This document shows, in pieces, positions 1 through 7,679 of a stretch of 19,980 bases of DNA (positions are counted from its first letter, which is position 1; each line of letters starts with the position of its first letter). Where the stretch lies: the NCBI GenBank assembly GCA_910579075.1, contig CAJTSV010000074.1:1-19980 (forward strand), read 5' to 3'. Below the pieces are notes generated by a model. That model saw only the letters and a list, made by a program, of their open reading frames with translations, was not told the DNA's origin and ran no database searches. The translations under genes and the position numbers were made by a program. This DNA is from an uncultured Eubacterium sp. Its GTDB lineage: Bacteria > Bacillota > Clostridia > Lachnospirales > Lachnospiraceae.

Positions 1-54
1 AAGAATGATTTATACCAGCTATATCTTGTATCATTTTTCTTAATGCGACAGCCC

Positions 55-777
55 CTAGTCTTTCAGAAAACTGCCAGCCGTCAGAAGGCCCAGGCTCTCA
101 ACCAGTTCCAGAACCCGGTTCTGCTCATACAGCCCTTTCAGCACAGCATTTTCCTCAATCATGCGGATAAGCCCCGCACTGGCCGGCAGCATTTCGCATG
201 CCTTAATCAGAGCAAACACAGCCCAGATTACTACAAATGCCTTAACCACTCCGGCGCAAAACCCGAGTATCATATTTGCGATATTCACCCCGGGCAGCTT
301 CGAAATCAAATTCAGGTTTTTGCGTATCAGCAGCAGAATCACCTGGATAACTGCCATCGCTATTGTAAAGGCAATCAGCGAAATCACGGATTCCGCAGCC
401 GCCTTTGCGAGCTTCTTATAAACTCCCTGGGCTTCCAGGGCAGCAATAATCGCTTTTTTGGTTCCGCTTCCTGTTTTTTTCAGGACTGATTCCGGCAGCG
501 ACAGCCATGGAAGCCCCGCATTCTGAGCCAGCGTCCCATCTTCTATCATTTGGTTAATCTGCTTTCGGATGTATTTCTCACTCGTTTTTTCAATCTGCAC
601 GGCAATCGTAGTATGCTCCACAATCATATCCCGTGCCGCCGGTACTGCTAATCCGATAAATACAATGGTTATGAGCCATGCTGCAAGGGAATATGCAACC
701 CTGAAAAATCCCTTGTGAAATCCCCGCAGTGCCGAAAACACAATATAACCCATAACTGCTATATAAAGCCAATTCAT
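55..777 (-). CDS. CvpA family membrane protein
   Basis: A 240-residue integral membrane protein of the CvpA (colicin V production) family, whose molecular role in Firmicutes is poorly defined. It has two N-terminal hydrophobic segments (about residues 3-20 and 25-47), a soluble stretch rich in charged residues (about 55-125), and two more membrane segments (about 130-151 and 165-191), with a short soluble tail. The LRGFHKGFF turn between the first two helices and the LPGVNIANMILG segment before the last are typical of the family. The start is an ATG preceded by AAAGGA about eight bases upstream. It begins one base after the stop of the DUF5711 gene, so the two are almost certainly co-transcribed and perhaps translationally coupled. 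No clear terminator is seen in the 54 bases left downstream. Family is fairly sure; function is unknown. Confidence 0.8.
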   Translation of the reverse strand: MNWLYIAVMGYIVFSALRGFHKGFFRVAYSLAAWLITIVFIGLAVPAARDMIVEHTTIAVQIEKTSEKYIRKQINQMIEDGTLAQNAGLPWLSLPESVLKKTGSGTKKAIIAALEAQGVYKKLAKAAAESVISLIAFTIAMAVIQVILLLIRKNLNLISKLPGVNIANMILGFCAGVVKAFVVIWAVFALIKACEMLPASAGLIRMIEENAVLKGLYEQNRVLELVESLGLLTAGSFLKD

Positions 778-778
778 A

Positions 779-1990
779 TTATTTTTCCTTTAACTTAATC
801 CTGTCTGTCTCTCCGCTTAAAATGACCCAGTAATCCAGCTGTCCTTTTCCTGAAATCACATCATAAACATTCCGGTCAAACGTATACTCAAACCGCTTGT
901 TTCCCCGCATCGTATACAGCTGCACGCTTTTCTCATTGCGGATGCATAAAAGTCCATTCTGCAAAAAGCCGATATGTGTATAATCCAGATTAAATTTCTG
1001 TTCAAGCACCAGAGAACCCCGCATATTGTATATGCGGGTCAGATAGCCTTTTGCAGAATCCGGATTATCGGAAACCAGGCCGAAAAAATCCTTGTCCCAG
1101 TAAATGCTGCGGATGGTTTCCTTACAGGATATTTCTTTTGCCACTGCCGGTTTCTGTGTTCCTTCAAAAATAATGATTTTGGAATCTCCAAATGCCAGAA
1201 TCCGGTCATTCGATACAAACCGGATGCTTGGAATTACCATATCTGGATAACTGTACGAGCTTACAATATTATCGATTTCATTCTGCCCGACTGTCCCGTA
1301 ATTGTAAAATACAACGGTCGATTTTACAGACGCCTCTTTAATATCCAAAAGGCTGACTGCCAGCTTCTGGGCATCACTGGATAATGCAATGTCCAAAGGA
1401 TAGCCGCTGTTTTCAATATGAAGCCCGCCGCCTGCCAGCTGCCTGCCAGATTTGTCATACATATGTAAATAATTGGTATGGGAATCTTCCATCAGCACAG
1501 CTACCGTGCCTTCCCTGGAAATGCTGACACGCTGGACCGGGAGCGATGTATTGATTGTCCCCTGGCGTCCAGCCGTATTCATAATATAAATCCGGCTGCC
1601 GCCCTGCTCATAAATCGCAAGATAATCCTCACAGGAAGTAATGCGCGGCGATTCCATTTCATAAGTCTGATTCCAGAATACATTGCCGGCGATATCCGAA
1701 TAAACAGCCCCGTCCTGGGTATATTGCAGCACATTTCCCCCGAATTCTTCATATTCAGCAGCTTCCATCTCACTGCGTTCCATCTGCTCCACAATCTCAA
1801 AATCGTTGTAAACAATATTTTCAAAATACAAAAACGCGGCAAAACATAATCCAATCACCAATCCAGCGCCTGCAAAGACCAGTATCAGGATTTTCATTCT
1901 ATGAATCCGGATTTTCTGTTTTAACTCAGATAACTCCTCCGCACTCTGCGCCGGAAGTGCTTTCAATTTTGTATTACCGCTTTTTATCAT
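779..1990 (-). CDS. DUF5711 family protein, membrane-anchored beta-propeller-like
   Basis: A protein of 403 residues. A basic cytoplasmic N terminus (about 1-30) is followed by one membrane helix (about 33-54). The rest is a large presumably extracytoplasmic domain rich in short beta-strand patterns, such as GNVLQYTQDGAVYSD, DKSGRQLAGGG and YLTRIYNMRG. These recur like propeller blades, as expected for DUF5711 proteins of Clostridia. An in-frame GTG lies two codons upstream, but the ATG used here has AGGAG five bases before it, while the GTG overlaps that ribosome site, so the ATG is preferred. The stop is one base from the CvpA-family start. Together with the LysM gene upstream this suggests a small envelope-related operon. 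No enzymatic motif is visible and the function is unknown. Confidence 0.75.
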   Translation of the reverse strand: MIKSGNTKLKALPAQSAEELSELKQKIRIHRMKILILVFAGAGLVIGLCFAAFLYFENIVYNDFEIVEQMERSEMEAAEYEEFGGNVLQYTQDGAVYSDIAGNVFWNQTYEMESPRITSCEDYLAIYEQGGSRIYIMNTAGRQGTINTSLPVQRVSISREGTVAVLMEDSHTNYLHMYDKSGRQLAGGGLHIENSGYPLDIALSSDAQKLAVSLLDIKEASVKSTVVFYNYGTVGQNEIDNIVSSYSYPDMVIPSIRFVSNDRILAFGDSKIIIFEGTQKPAVAKEISCKETIRSIYWDKDFFGLVSDNPDSAKGYLTRIYNMRGSLVLEQKFNLDYTHIGFLQNGLLCIRNEKSVQLYTMRGNKRFEYTFDRNVYDVISGKGQLDYWVILSGETDRIKLKEK

Positions 1991-2103
1991 GTTCACTCCT
2001 GTGCCAAAACCCCTTCATCTTCTGTAATCCTTCTCTATCGCACCGTGCCGCGTGCTTCTGCCATCAGCCCTGACAGGAACCGGAAAACGGCCTGTCTTCC
2101 CTG

Positions 2104-3573
2104 TCACGGCAGCTCCAGTCTCTGTCCGGCATAAATCTTATCCATATCATCAATTCCATTTAATTTGCATATCTTCCTTGCCTTTGCCGGTGTTCCGTAT
2201 ATTTTTTTGCTGATTCCGACAAGGCTGTCTCCTTTTTTTACGACATAATAGCCCTGCAGCAGGTATCTCTGCGCTTCTGTCAGGGATTCTGCATCCAGGC
2301 TGTCTGACGATACCTGTTCGGAATCCTGCTTATCCGATTCTCCGTTACCGCCGTCAGATTCTTTCTTTCCGGATTTGCTGCCGGAAGCTTTGCCGTTTTC
2401 ATCATCCCCGGATTGCGCGCCAGGCTTGTCTGCACTGCTGCCGTCCGCCGAAGACTCCCCATTTCCGGCGCCGGAATCCTCTCCGCTGCCGGACTGTCCG
2501 TTTCCTGTGCCAGTATCTTCTCCGCCGCCAGACTGTCCGTTTCCAGAACCAGCATTTTCCCCGTTTCCAGACTGTCCGTTTCCGGAACCGGTATTTTCCC
2601 CGCTGCCAGCCTGTCCATTTCCTGTGCCAGAGCCCTCTCTGCCGCCGGACTGTCCGTTTCCTGTGCCAGAATCCTCTCCGCTGGCGGATTTCCCTTCATC
2701 AGCAGCTTTCTCTTTTCCAGAGCCGGATTCACTGCTGCCTGTATTCTGGCTCATAACAGGAACTCCCGATTCCTGTCCGCCATGGCCGGTAATCTGGCTG
2801 ACAGCAGATTCCAGATTCTGCATTTTCTCTACATTGCTGACCGTGCTGACCCCAAGCACGCAGACAGAAAGCACCAGCATCATGCTCGTTGTATAGAGCA
2901 CTCCGTTCCACTTGCGGGCTGACATCTGAGCCTTTTTTTCCAGCAGGGCTTCCCGGTAGCTGTGTACAAGCGGTTCCCCGATTTCTTCCGGCGCGATCTG
3001 CAGCTCTGCCGGACTTTTACGGGATTCTATCATATAATCCTGCATCTGCGGATTTTTTTCATAATAGACATAATATCCTTCTTTCCGCTGCAGCATGTTT
3101 TTTTCAAACACATAAAAAGCTTCTTCCTGTTCCGCCAGATTCAGCAGAAATAAGACATTTTTATGAATGTTAAAATTCTGCTTATGGTTCCTCTCGATTT
3201 CCGCGGCCAATCCTGCAGAAGCATTGCTGACATCCTGGCCCCATCCTACGATTTCAAGGTCCTCGTAGTACTGCTTCATTTCCTTATAAATATATGCCCA
3301 TGTCTCGTCGCCAAATTCCAGCATGCAGTCCTTAAAAAATTCATCCTCTACCCGAATCAGTCCGCTGATAAAGTATCTCGCAAAATCTTTCCCTCTCTCG
3401 ATTTTTCCAAGCAGCACGAATCCCCGGTAAGTCCATGCGTCCAGTTCTTCCTGTGCATGTAAGTAGGTATATACATAATCCTCCAGATAAACCCTGCTCG
3501 TTCCGCTGCTGGTTCCTATCTGACGGATATTCTTTGGTAGTGTCCTTGTCGAACCCTGTTTTTGTTCTGCCAC
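2104..3573 (-). CDS. LysM-domain membrane protein with Ser/Gly/Glu repeat linker
   Basis: A protein of 489 residues in four parts. Residues 1-220 form a cytoplasmic domain with many aromatic and acidic residues and no motif I recognise. A single membrane helix follows at about 225-245. Residues 265-430 are a low-complexity Gly/Ser/Glu/Asn linker, including six 13-residue repeats at 300-377. The C-terminal LysM domain (about 442-489) starts YYVVKKGDSLVGIS, contains LNGIDD and ends IYAGQRLELP, the classic peptidoglycan-binding fold. The topology implies an internal N terminus and a LysM reaching the wall through the flexible linker. The start is GTG with AGAGG nine bases upstream. The gene sits between recR and DUF5711. 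Wall binding is a family-based inference; the cytoplasmic domain is unassigned. Confidence 0.8.
   Translation of the reverse strand: MAEQKQGSTRTLPKNIRQIGTSSGTSRVYLEDYVYTYLHAQEELDAWTYRGFVLLGKIERGKDFARYFISGLIRVEDEFFKDCMLEFGDETWAYIYKEMKQYYEDLEIVGWGQDVSNASAGLAAEIERNHKQNFNIHKNVLFLLNLAEQEEAFYVFEKNMLQRKEGYYVYYEKNPQMQDYMIESRKSPAELQIAPEEIGEPLVHSYREALLEKKAQMSARKWNGVLYTTSMMLVLSVCVLGVSTVSNVEKMQNLESAVSQITGHGGQESGVPVMSQNTGSSESGSGKEKAADEGKSASGEDSGTGNGQSGGREGSGTGNGQAGSGENTGSGNGQSGNGENAGSGNGQSGGGEDTGTGNGQSGSGEDSGAGNGESSADGSSADKPGAQSGDDENGKASGSKSGKKESDGGNGESDKQDSEQVSSDSLDAESLTEAQRYLLQGYYVVKKGDSLVGISKKIYGTPAKARKICKLNGIDDMDKIYAGQRLELP
2443..2676 (-). repeat. Six 39-bp coding tandem repeats in the LysM gene
   Basis: Residues 300-377 of the LysM protein fall into six 13-residue units of the form E-[DNG]-[ST/A]-G-[TSA]-G-N-G-[QE]-[SA]-G/S-x-x, for example EDSGTGNGQSGGR and ENAGSGNGQSGGG. 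At the DNA level this is 234 bp of 39-bp imperfect units. The opposite strand stays open across the tract, which produces several spurious reading frames. Such tracts usually vary in copy number by slippage or recombination. Confidence 0.85.
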
Positions 3574-3661
3574 CTCTGCACACCTCTTTCCATTTTTTCA
3601 GGTATGCGTACAATGTATCATAAAAAACAGGCCGATTTTGGCATATATTGTTGTTAGCAGC

Positions 3662-3715
3662 GCAGATAAAAATATCAGGCACATATTTTTATGGCTTTTT
3701 ACATATAATATCTGC
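3662..3715. other. AT-rich inverted repeat between LysM gene and recR
   Basis: In the 208-bp gap between recR and the LysM gene, GCAGATA (3662-3668) pairs with TATCTGC (3709-3715). Inside it TAAAAATAT (3667-3675) pairs with ATATTTTTA (3683-3691). It could act as a weak terminator after recR, but no GC-rich stem followed by a T-run is present, so the role is uncertain. A shorter GCC/GGC hairpin followed by six T on the minus strand lies near 3626-3645. Confidence 0.35.
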
Positions 3716-3781
3716 CTTTTATTCTTTCTTCTGTACTTTCCTTTATAACCTGCTGCCTGTGCTGGAAATTAAATGGATTCT

Positions 3782-4378
3782 TTATAATTCCGTCCTTCCT
3801 TCCAGTGCCCTGAGCAGTGTTACCTCGTCAATGTATTCCAGGTCGCCGCCAACCGGCACGCCGCTTGCAATTCTGGTCACTTTTATGCCTGTCGGCTTAA
3901 TCAGCTTGCTGATATACATGGCTGTCGTTTCCCCTTCCAGGCTGGAATTGGTCGCAATAATGACCTCGCGCACATCCCCCTGCAGGCGCTGCATCAGCTC
4001 CTTTAACCGGATATCCGACGGGCCTATGCCCAGCATCGGGGAAATCGCGCCATGCAGCACATGGTATACACCATCGAATTTACCGGTCTTTTCATAGGCT
4101 GCAAGGTCTCTCGGATTTTCCACAACCATAATCTGCTTCTGGTCACGGTTTTGATTGCTGCATATCGGGCAGATTTCGTCATCGGTCAGGGTAAAGCACT
4201 GCCTGCAGTAGCGTACTTTGCGCTTTGCTTCCAGAATCGAAGCTGCCAGCTTTTCCACTTCCGTTTCCGGCATATTTAAAATATGAAATGCCATCCGCTG
4301 CGCAGACTTGCTGCCAATGCCAGGCAGGGATGAAAGTGACTCAATTAATCTGCTGATTTGGCCGCTGTAATAGTCCAT
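3782..4378 (-). CDS. recR: Recombination mediator protein RecR
   Basis: Full-length RecR of 198 residues, which works with RecO (and RecF) to load RecA on single-stranded DNA gaps. The N-terminal helix-hairpin-helix SLPGIGSKSAQRMAFHIL is at residues 17-34. A four-cysteine zinc finger (Cys58, 61, 70, 73) follows, then the TOPRIM domain at about 81-175 with MVVENPRD and the acidic residues expected. The C terminus GVPVGGDLEYIDEVTL is characteristic. The ATG lies two bases after the ybaB stop and only a weak GGGG sequence is upstream, so translation is probably coupled to ybaB. This ybaB-recR order downstream of dnaX is conserved in many bacteria. Confidence 0.97.
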   Translation of the reverse strand: MDYYSGQISRLIESLSSLPGIGSKSAQRMAFHILNMPETEVEKLAASILEAKRKVRYCRQCFTLTDDEICPICSNQNRDQKQIMVVENPRDLAAYEKTGKFDGVYHVLHGAISPMLGIGPSDIRLKELMQRLQGDVREVIIATNSSLEGETTAMYISKLIKPTGIKVTRIASGVPVGGDLEYIDEVTLLRALEGRTEL

Positions 4379-4380
4379 AT

Positions 4381-4731
4381 TTAAAACAGCCCCATTCCGC
4401 CGCCAAGCCCGCCGGTAATCTTGCCCATGGTATTCTGGGAATATTCGTCAATTTTGCGCATGGCTTCGTTTGTCGCTGCCATAATCAAATCTTCCAGCAT
4501 TTCCACGTCATCCGGGTCTACCGCTTCCGGGTCAATTTTTACCTTTGTAACCTCGCGCTTGCCAGATACGGTTATTTCTACCACTCCGCCGCCGGCTGTC
4601 GCCGTCATTTCTTTTTCTTCGAGTTCCTTTGTCGCATCTTCCATCTGCTTTTGCATCTTCTGCGCCTGTTTCATCAGGCTCGCCATATTGTTTGGCATCC
4701 CGCCCCCTGGAAATCCTCCTCGTCTTGCCAT
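4381..4731 (-). CDS. ybaB: YbaB/EbfC family nucleoid-associated protein
   Basis: A 116-residue member of the YbaB/EbfC family, small DNA-binding dimers with a tweezer shape linked to nucleoid organisation and, through their dnaX-recR neighbours, to repair. The Gly/Met-rich start FPGGGMPNNM is followed by the family helix NMASLMKQAQKMQKQM and the strands GVVEITVSGKREVTKVKID. The C terminus is glycine-rich (GGLGGGMGLF). The ATG has GGAGGAG six bases upstream. A near-consensus promoter lies about 45 bases before the start, so ybaB-recR can be transcribed independently of dnaX. Confidence 0.96.
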   Translation of the reverse strand: MARRGGFPGGGMPNNMASLMKQAQKMQKQMEDATKELEEKEMTATAGGGVVEITVSGKREVTKVKIDPEAVDPDDVEMLEDLIMAATNEAMRKIDEYSQNTMGKITGGLGGGMGLF

Positions 4732-4775
4732 AATGCTCTCCTCCTTGCGATTGTTCTAAATTTCACTGCTATCTG

Positions 4776-4804
4776 ATTTTAACGCATATTACGGATTCTG
4801 ACAA
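4776..4804 (-). promoter_or_regulatory. Promoter for ybaB-recR
   Basis: On the minus strand TTGTCA (4799-4804), a 17-base spacer and TAAAAT (4776-4781) make a good sigma-A promoter, five of six matches in each hexamer. It lies in the 115-bp gap between dnaX and ybaB. Confidence 0.7.
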
Positions 4805-4846
4805 TATATGGGTTGAAAAACATGATTTCATAACAATCGAAACGGT

Positions 4847-6409
4847 TTAGAAATCCTCATATTCAATCTCCGCATGAATCATCTGCTCCAGATCCACATA
4901 AGCCCGTTCAAACGAATGCCCGCTTTCATTGAGCTTTATCTGAATCTGCACCTCTTTGCCGACACTGCGCGAAATACTGTCTGCTATCTCCTTCTGACGG
5001 CTTTCTTGTGAAAGCATTCCAAAACTGACCGCATCATCCAGCACAAGCAAAAGCACGCCGTTATCCCCAATGCTTAAATGTGCTTTCCGCAGAAAATTGC
5101 TGACCGGATTTGGCAGGTCTGCCACGATTCCCTGCCAGTTCTGAACAGCCTGCCTGATATCCTGCGGCACTGCTTTTGGCATGGGAAGGGGCTTTTGCTT
5201 TGGCTGCGCGCTTTCTGCCGGTACCGGGTGCTCTGCCGCCTGCACGGGCACAATGCCTGCTTCTATCTTTTTTTCGAGCTGTTTCACGCGTTCCAGGACA
5301 GAGCCCAAATCCTCCTCCATAGCCGGGCGGCACAGCTTGATAACAGCAATTTCGATTACTATGCGCTTCTGGGAAGAATAACGCACCTGGCTGGAAAGCT
5401 CTGAAAAAATGCGGATATAGCGCATCAGCTGCGCGGCATCGGCCATCTGGCATTCTTCCTTTAACAATACCAGGTTCTCACTGGAAATGTCGAGCACTTC
5501 TTCCATATCATCCGAAACCTGCAAAAGCAGCAGGTTACGCAGATACCATGTAAAATCATTGACAAACTGGCCAAGCTCCCTGCCCTGTGTAACCAGTTCT
5601 TCTATCTGGCGCATGGCACTTAAGGCATCGTTTTTCAGGACGGCCCGCAGCAGGCTGGAAAAACGCTCGGTATCAACCGCTCCAAGCACATCGAGCACAT
5701 GGTCATAGGTCAGCTTCTGCCCCATATAAAATGCCATGCACTGATCCAAAAGGCTTAAGGCATCCCGCATCGCACCGTCCGCAGCCTTTGCGATATAGCG
5801 GACTGCCTTTTCTTCTGCGCTGGCGTTTTCCTGAACTAACAGCTCCTGCAGCCTCTGTGAAATGACATCCGCGGAAATACGGTGAAAATCATATCTCTGG
5901 CATCTTGATAAGATAGTCACCGGTATTTTGTGCGCTTCCGTCGTAGCCAGTACGAATATGACATAGGACGGCGGTTCTTCCAGCGTTTTGAGCAGTGCAT
6001 TAAAAGCTCCTATGGAAAGCATATGGACTTCGTCTATAATATATACCTTGTATCTGCCTTCGGTCGGCGCATACGTGACCTCATCCCGGATATCCCGGAT
6101 ATTGTCCACGCCGTTATTGGAAGCCGCATCGATTTCTATCACGTTTAGGGAGCTTCCCTGCGCAATAGCCCTGCATGACGCACATCTGCCGCACGGGCTT
6201 CCTTCCTCGGGATTTTCGCAGTTGACCGCCTTTGCAAATATCTTTGCTATGGTCGTCTTCCCGGTTCCGCGCGTACCGCAGAACAGATAAGCATGCCCGA
6301 TGCGGCCGGCTTTTATCTGGTTTCGGATAGTCGTTACAATATGCTCCTGCCCTTTGACATCTTCAAAATTCTGCGGCCGGTATTTGCGGTATAACGCTGT
6401 ATATGACAT
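4847..6409 (-). CDS. dnaX: DNA polymerase III subunits gamma/tau
   Basis: The clamp-loader ATPase, 520 residues. The start MSYTALYRKYRPQNFEDV is the family signature. Walker A GTRGTGKT is at 45-52, the zinc module uses Cys64, 73, 76 and 79, Walker B is IIDEVH (124-129), and the sensor/arginine-finger motif SRC is at 168-170. The collar domain III ends near residue 368. A proline/lysine-rich linker and a tau-specific C-terminal domain follow. Right after domain III, codons 379-381 read GAA AAA AAG, an in-frame A AAA AAG slip heptamer (see separate entry) that could yield a shorter gamma form. AGGAGG lies four bases before the ATG. The gene follows pfkA, with a terminator between them, and precedes ybaB-recR. 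Confidence 0.97.
   Translation of the reverse strand: MSYTALYRKYRPQNFEDVKGQEHIVTTIRNQIKAGRIGHAYLFCGTRGTGKTTIAKIFAKAVNCENPEEGSPCGRCASCRAIAQGSSLNVIEIDAASNNGVDNIRDIRDEVTYAPTEGRYKVYIIDEVHMLSIGAFNALLKTLEEPPSYVIFVLATTEAHKIPVTILSRCQRYDFHRISADVISQRLQELLVQENASAEEKAVRYIAKAADGAMRDALSLLDQCMAFYMGQKLTYDHVLDVLGAVDTERFSSLLRAVLKNDALSAMRQIEELVTQGRELGQFVNDFTWYLRNLLLLQVSDDMEEVLDISSENLVLLKEECQMADAAQLMRYIRIFSELSSQVRYSSQKRIVIEIAVIKLCRPAMEEDLGSVLERVKQLEKKIEAGIVPVQAAEHPVPAESAQPKQKPLPMPKAVPQDIRQAVQNWQGIVADLPNPVSNFLRKAHLSIGDNGVLLLVLDDAVSFGMLSQESRQKEIADSISRSVGKEVQIQIKLNESGHSFERAYVDLEQMIHAEIEYEDF
5267..5273 (-). other. Candidate -1 frameshift slip site in dnaX
   Basis: The heptamer A AAA AAG occurs in the zero frame (GAA AAA AAG, residues 379-381), within a run of seven A, immediately after the clamp-loader collar domain. 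The same heptamer drives gamma production in Escherichia coli dnaX. A -1 shift here would add 68 residues rich in Arg, Ala and Lys and stop at 5061, giving a product of about 449 residues instead of a stop within one codon. A GC-rich stretch able to form a small hairpin (TGCC/GGCA) follows. Use of the site is inference only. Confidence 0.4.
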
Positions 6410-6425
6410 TCTGCCTCCTGGTTAT

Positions 6426-6456
6426 ATAAAAATGCTGCGCAAGCAGCTGCGCAGCA
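6426..6456 (-). terminator. Rho-independent terminator after pfkA
   Basis: On the minus strand TGCTGCGC (6449-6456) pairs with GCGCAGCA (6433-6440) across an eight-base loop, followed by TTTTTAT (6426-6432). It lies in the 74-bp gap between pfkA and dnaX. dnaX therefore depends on read-through or on a promoter I cannot clearly identify. Confidence 0.85.
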
Positions 6457-6483
6457 ATTTTAATATTTAAATTAAACATTTAA

Positions 6484-7557
6484 TTAATCACCAAAACTGA
6501 TGCCTGTCAGTTTTGCTTCTTTTACAATCTGTGCATTCGGGTCAACCGTCTTTAACTTGCCGGCCACATTTTCAAGCGGCACGCGCCTGACTTCATTATT
6601 GACCATGGCAATCATATGCCCGAAATCTTTTTCCAGAATCGCTTTTGCGCCTTCTGCACCGAGCCTTGTACAAAGCACGCGGTCATATGGCGTCGGGCTT
6701 CCGCCTCTTTGTGTATGCCCCGGCACGGTTACGCGTACTTCACTGCCAAGCTTCTCCCCGATTTTCTGTGCGATTTCATACGAAACCGAAGGATATGGGG
6801 ATTTTTCCATTTTCTTTTTATATTCTTTCTTGCTTAATTTTGCATCTTCTTTGGATATTGCGCCTTCTGCAACCGCAAGGATGGTAAAGCCTTTTCCAGC
6901 CTTTGTCCGGTTCTCAATTGCAGATACAACTTTCTTGATATCATAAGGGATTTCCGGCAGGAGAATGATGTCTGCACCGCCAGCAAGTCCTGCATAAAGT
7001 GTCAGCCAGCCAACCTTATGTCCCATGACTTCTACAATAAATACGCGGTTATGGGAAGCAGCCGTCGTATGTATGCAGTCAATGGCATCGGTCGCGATAT
7101 TAATTGCACTCTGGAAGCCAAAGGTTACATCCGTTCCAAAGATATCATTGTCAATCGTTTTTGGCAAGTGGATAACATTAAGCCCTTCCTCGCGAAGGAG
7201 ATTTGCTGTTTTCTGTGTTCCGTTTCCGCCCAGTATTACAATACAGTCCAGATTCAGCTTGTAATAATTCTGCTTCATTGCTTCTACTTTATCCAGCCCG
7301 TTTGCATCCGGTGTACGCATCAGCTTAAACGGCTGGCGGGAAGAACCTAAAATTGTCCCCCCTTTTGTCAGAATACCGGAAAAGTCTGATGACGTAAGCA
7401 GGCGGTAGTTTCCATAAATCAGGCCCTTATATCCATCTAAAAATCCATAAATTTCCAAATCTTCCACATTGGAACTTAACCCTTTTGCAACGCCTCTCAT
7501 TGCAGCGTTCAAAGCCTGACAGTCACCGCCGCTTGTAAGCATACCCACTCTAAGCAT
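6484..7557 (-). CDS. pfkA: 6-phosphofructokinase, mixed-type active site
   Basis: Phosphorylates fructose 6-phosphate to fructose 1,6-bisphosphate in glycolysis; 357 residues, longer than the 320 of E. coli PfkA. Seen: TSGGDCQALNAAMRG at the nucleotide site (8-22), GGNGT (110-114), PKTIDND (132-138) with both catalytic aspartates, Arg171, VEVMGH (175-180) and PGHTQRGGSPTPYDR (279-293). The residue matching E. coli Gly104, typical of ATP enzymes, is kept (Gly113). The PKTIDND lysine is instead typical of pyrophosphate and mixed-substrate (group III) enzymes, and the Asp of GGDGS is Asn112. ATP is the likely donor but this is not certain. A strong promoter precedes the gene and a terminator follows. 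The start is ATG with GAGAGGA about eight bases upstream. Confidence 0.93.
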   Translation of the reverse strand: MLRVGMLTSGGDCQALNAAMRGVAKGLSSNVEDLEIYGFLDGYKGLIYGNYRLLTSSDFSGILTKGGTILGSSRQPFKLMRTPDANGLDKVEAMKQNYYKLNLDCIVILGGNGTQKTANLLREEGLNVIHLPKTIDNDIFGTDVTFGFQSAINIATDAIDCIHTTAASHNRVFIVEVMGHKVGWLTLYAGLAGGADIILLPEIPYDIKKVVSAIENRTKAGKGFTILAVAEGAISKEDAKLSKKEYKKKMEKSPYPSVSYEIAQKIGEKLGSEVRVTVPGHTQRGGSPTPYDRVLCTRLGAEGAKAILEKDFGHMIAMVNNEVRRVPLENVAGKLKTVDPNAQIVKEAKLTGISFGD

Positions 7558-7612
7558 TTTGACGCATCCTCTCTTTCTTCAAAATATTATAGTAAAACTA
7601 TTCGTCTTTTTT

Positions 7613-7642
7613 ATTATAAATTATTCGTCATCAGGCTGTCAA
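7613..7642 (-). promoter_or_regulatory. Strong promoter for pfkA
   Basis: On the minus strand TTGACA (7637-7642), an 18-base spacer and TATAAT (7613-7618): both hexamers match consensus exactly. The leader to the pfkA ATG is about 50 bases. It fits a highly expressed glycolytic gene. A second TATAAT lies nearer the gene without a good -35. Confidence 0.8.
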
Positions 7643-7679
7643 TAAAAAAGAATTCCAAAATTTAGGTGCCGCATACCGC

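Noticed and set aside
1991..2103. TGACAGG/CCTGTCA inverted repeat at the LysM gene end as a terminator
   Set aside because: No T-run follows the stem, and the next gene is on the same strand, so co-transcription is equally likely.
2375..2922. Long Pro/Ser-rich or Ala/Ser-rich plus-strand frames opposite the LysM gene
   Set aside because: They are the complement of the Gly/Ser repeat tract, lack ribosome sites and family signatures.
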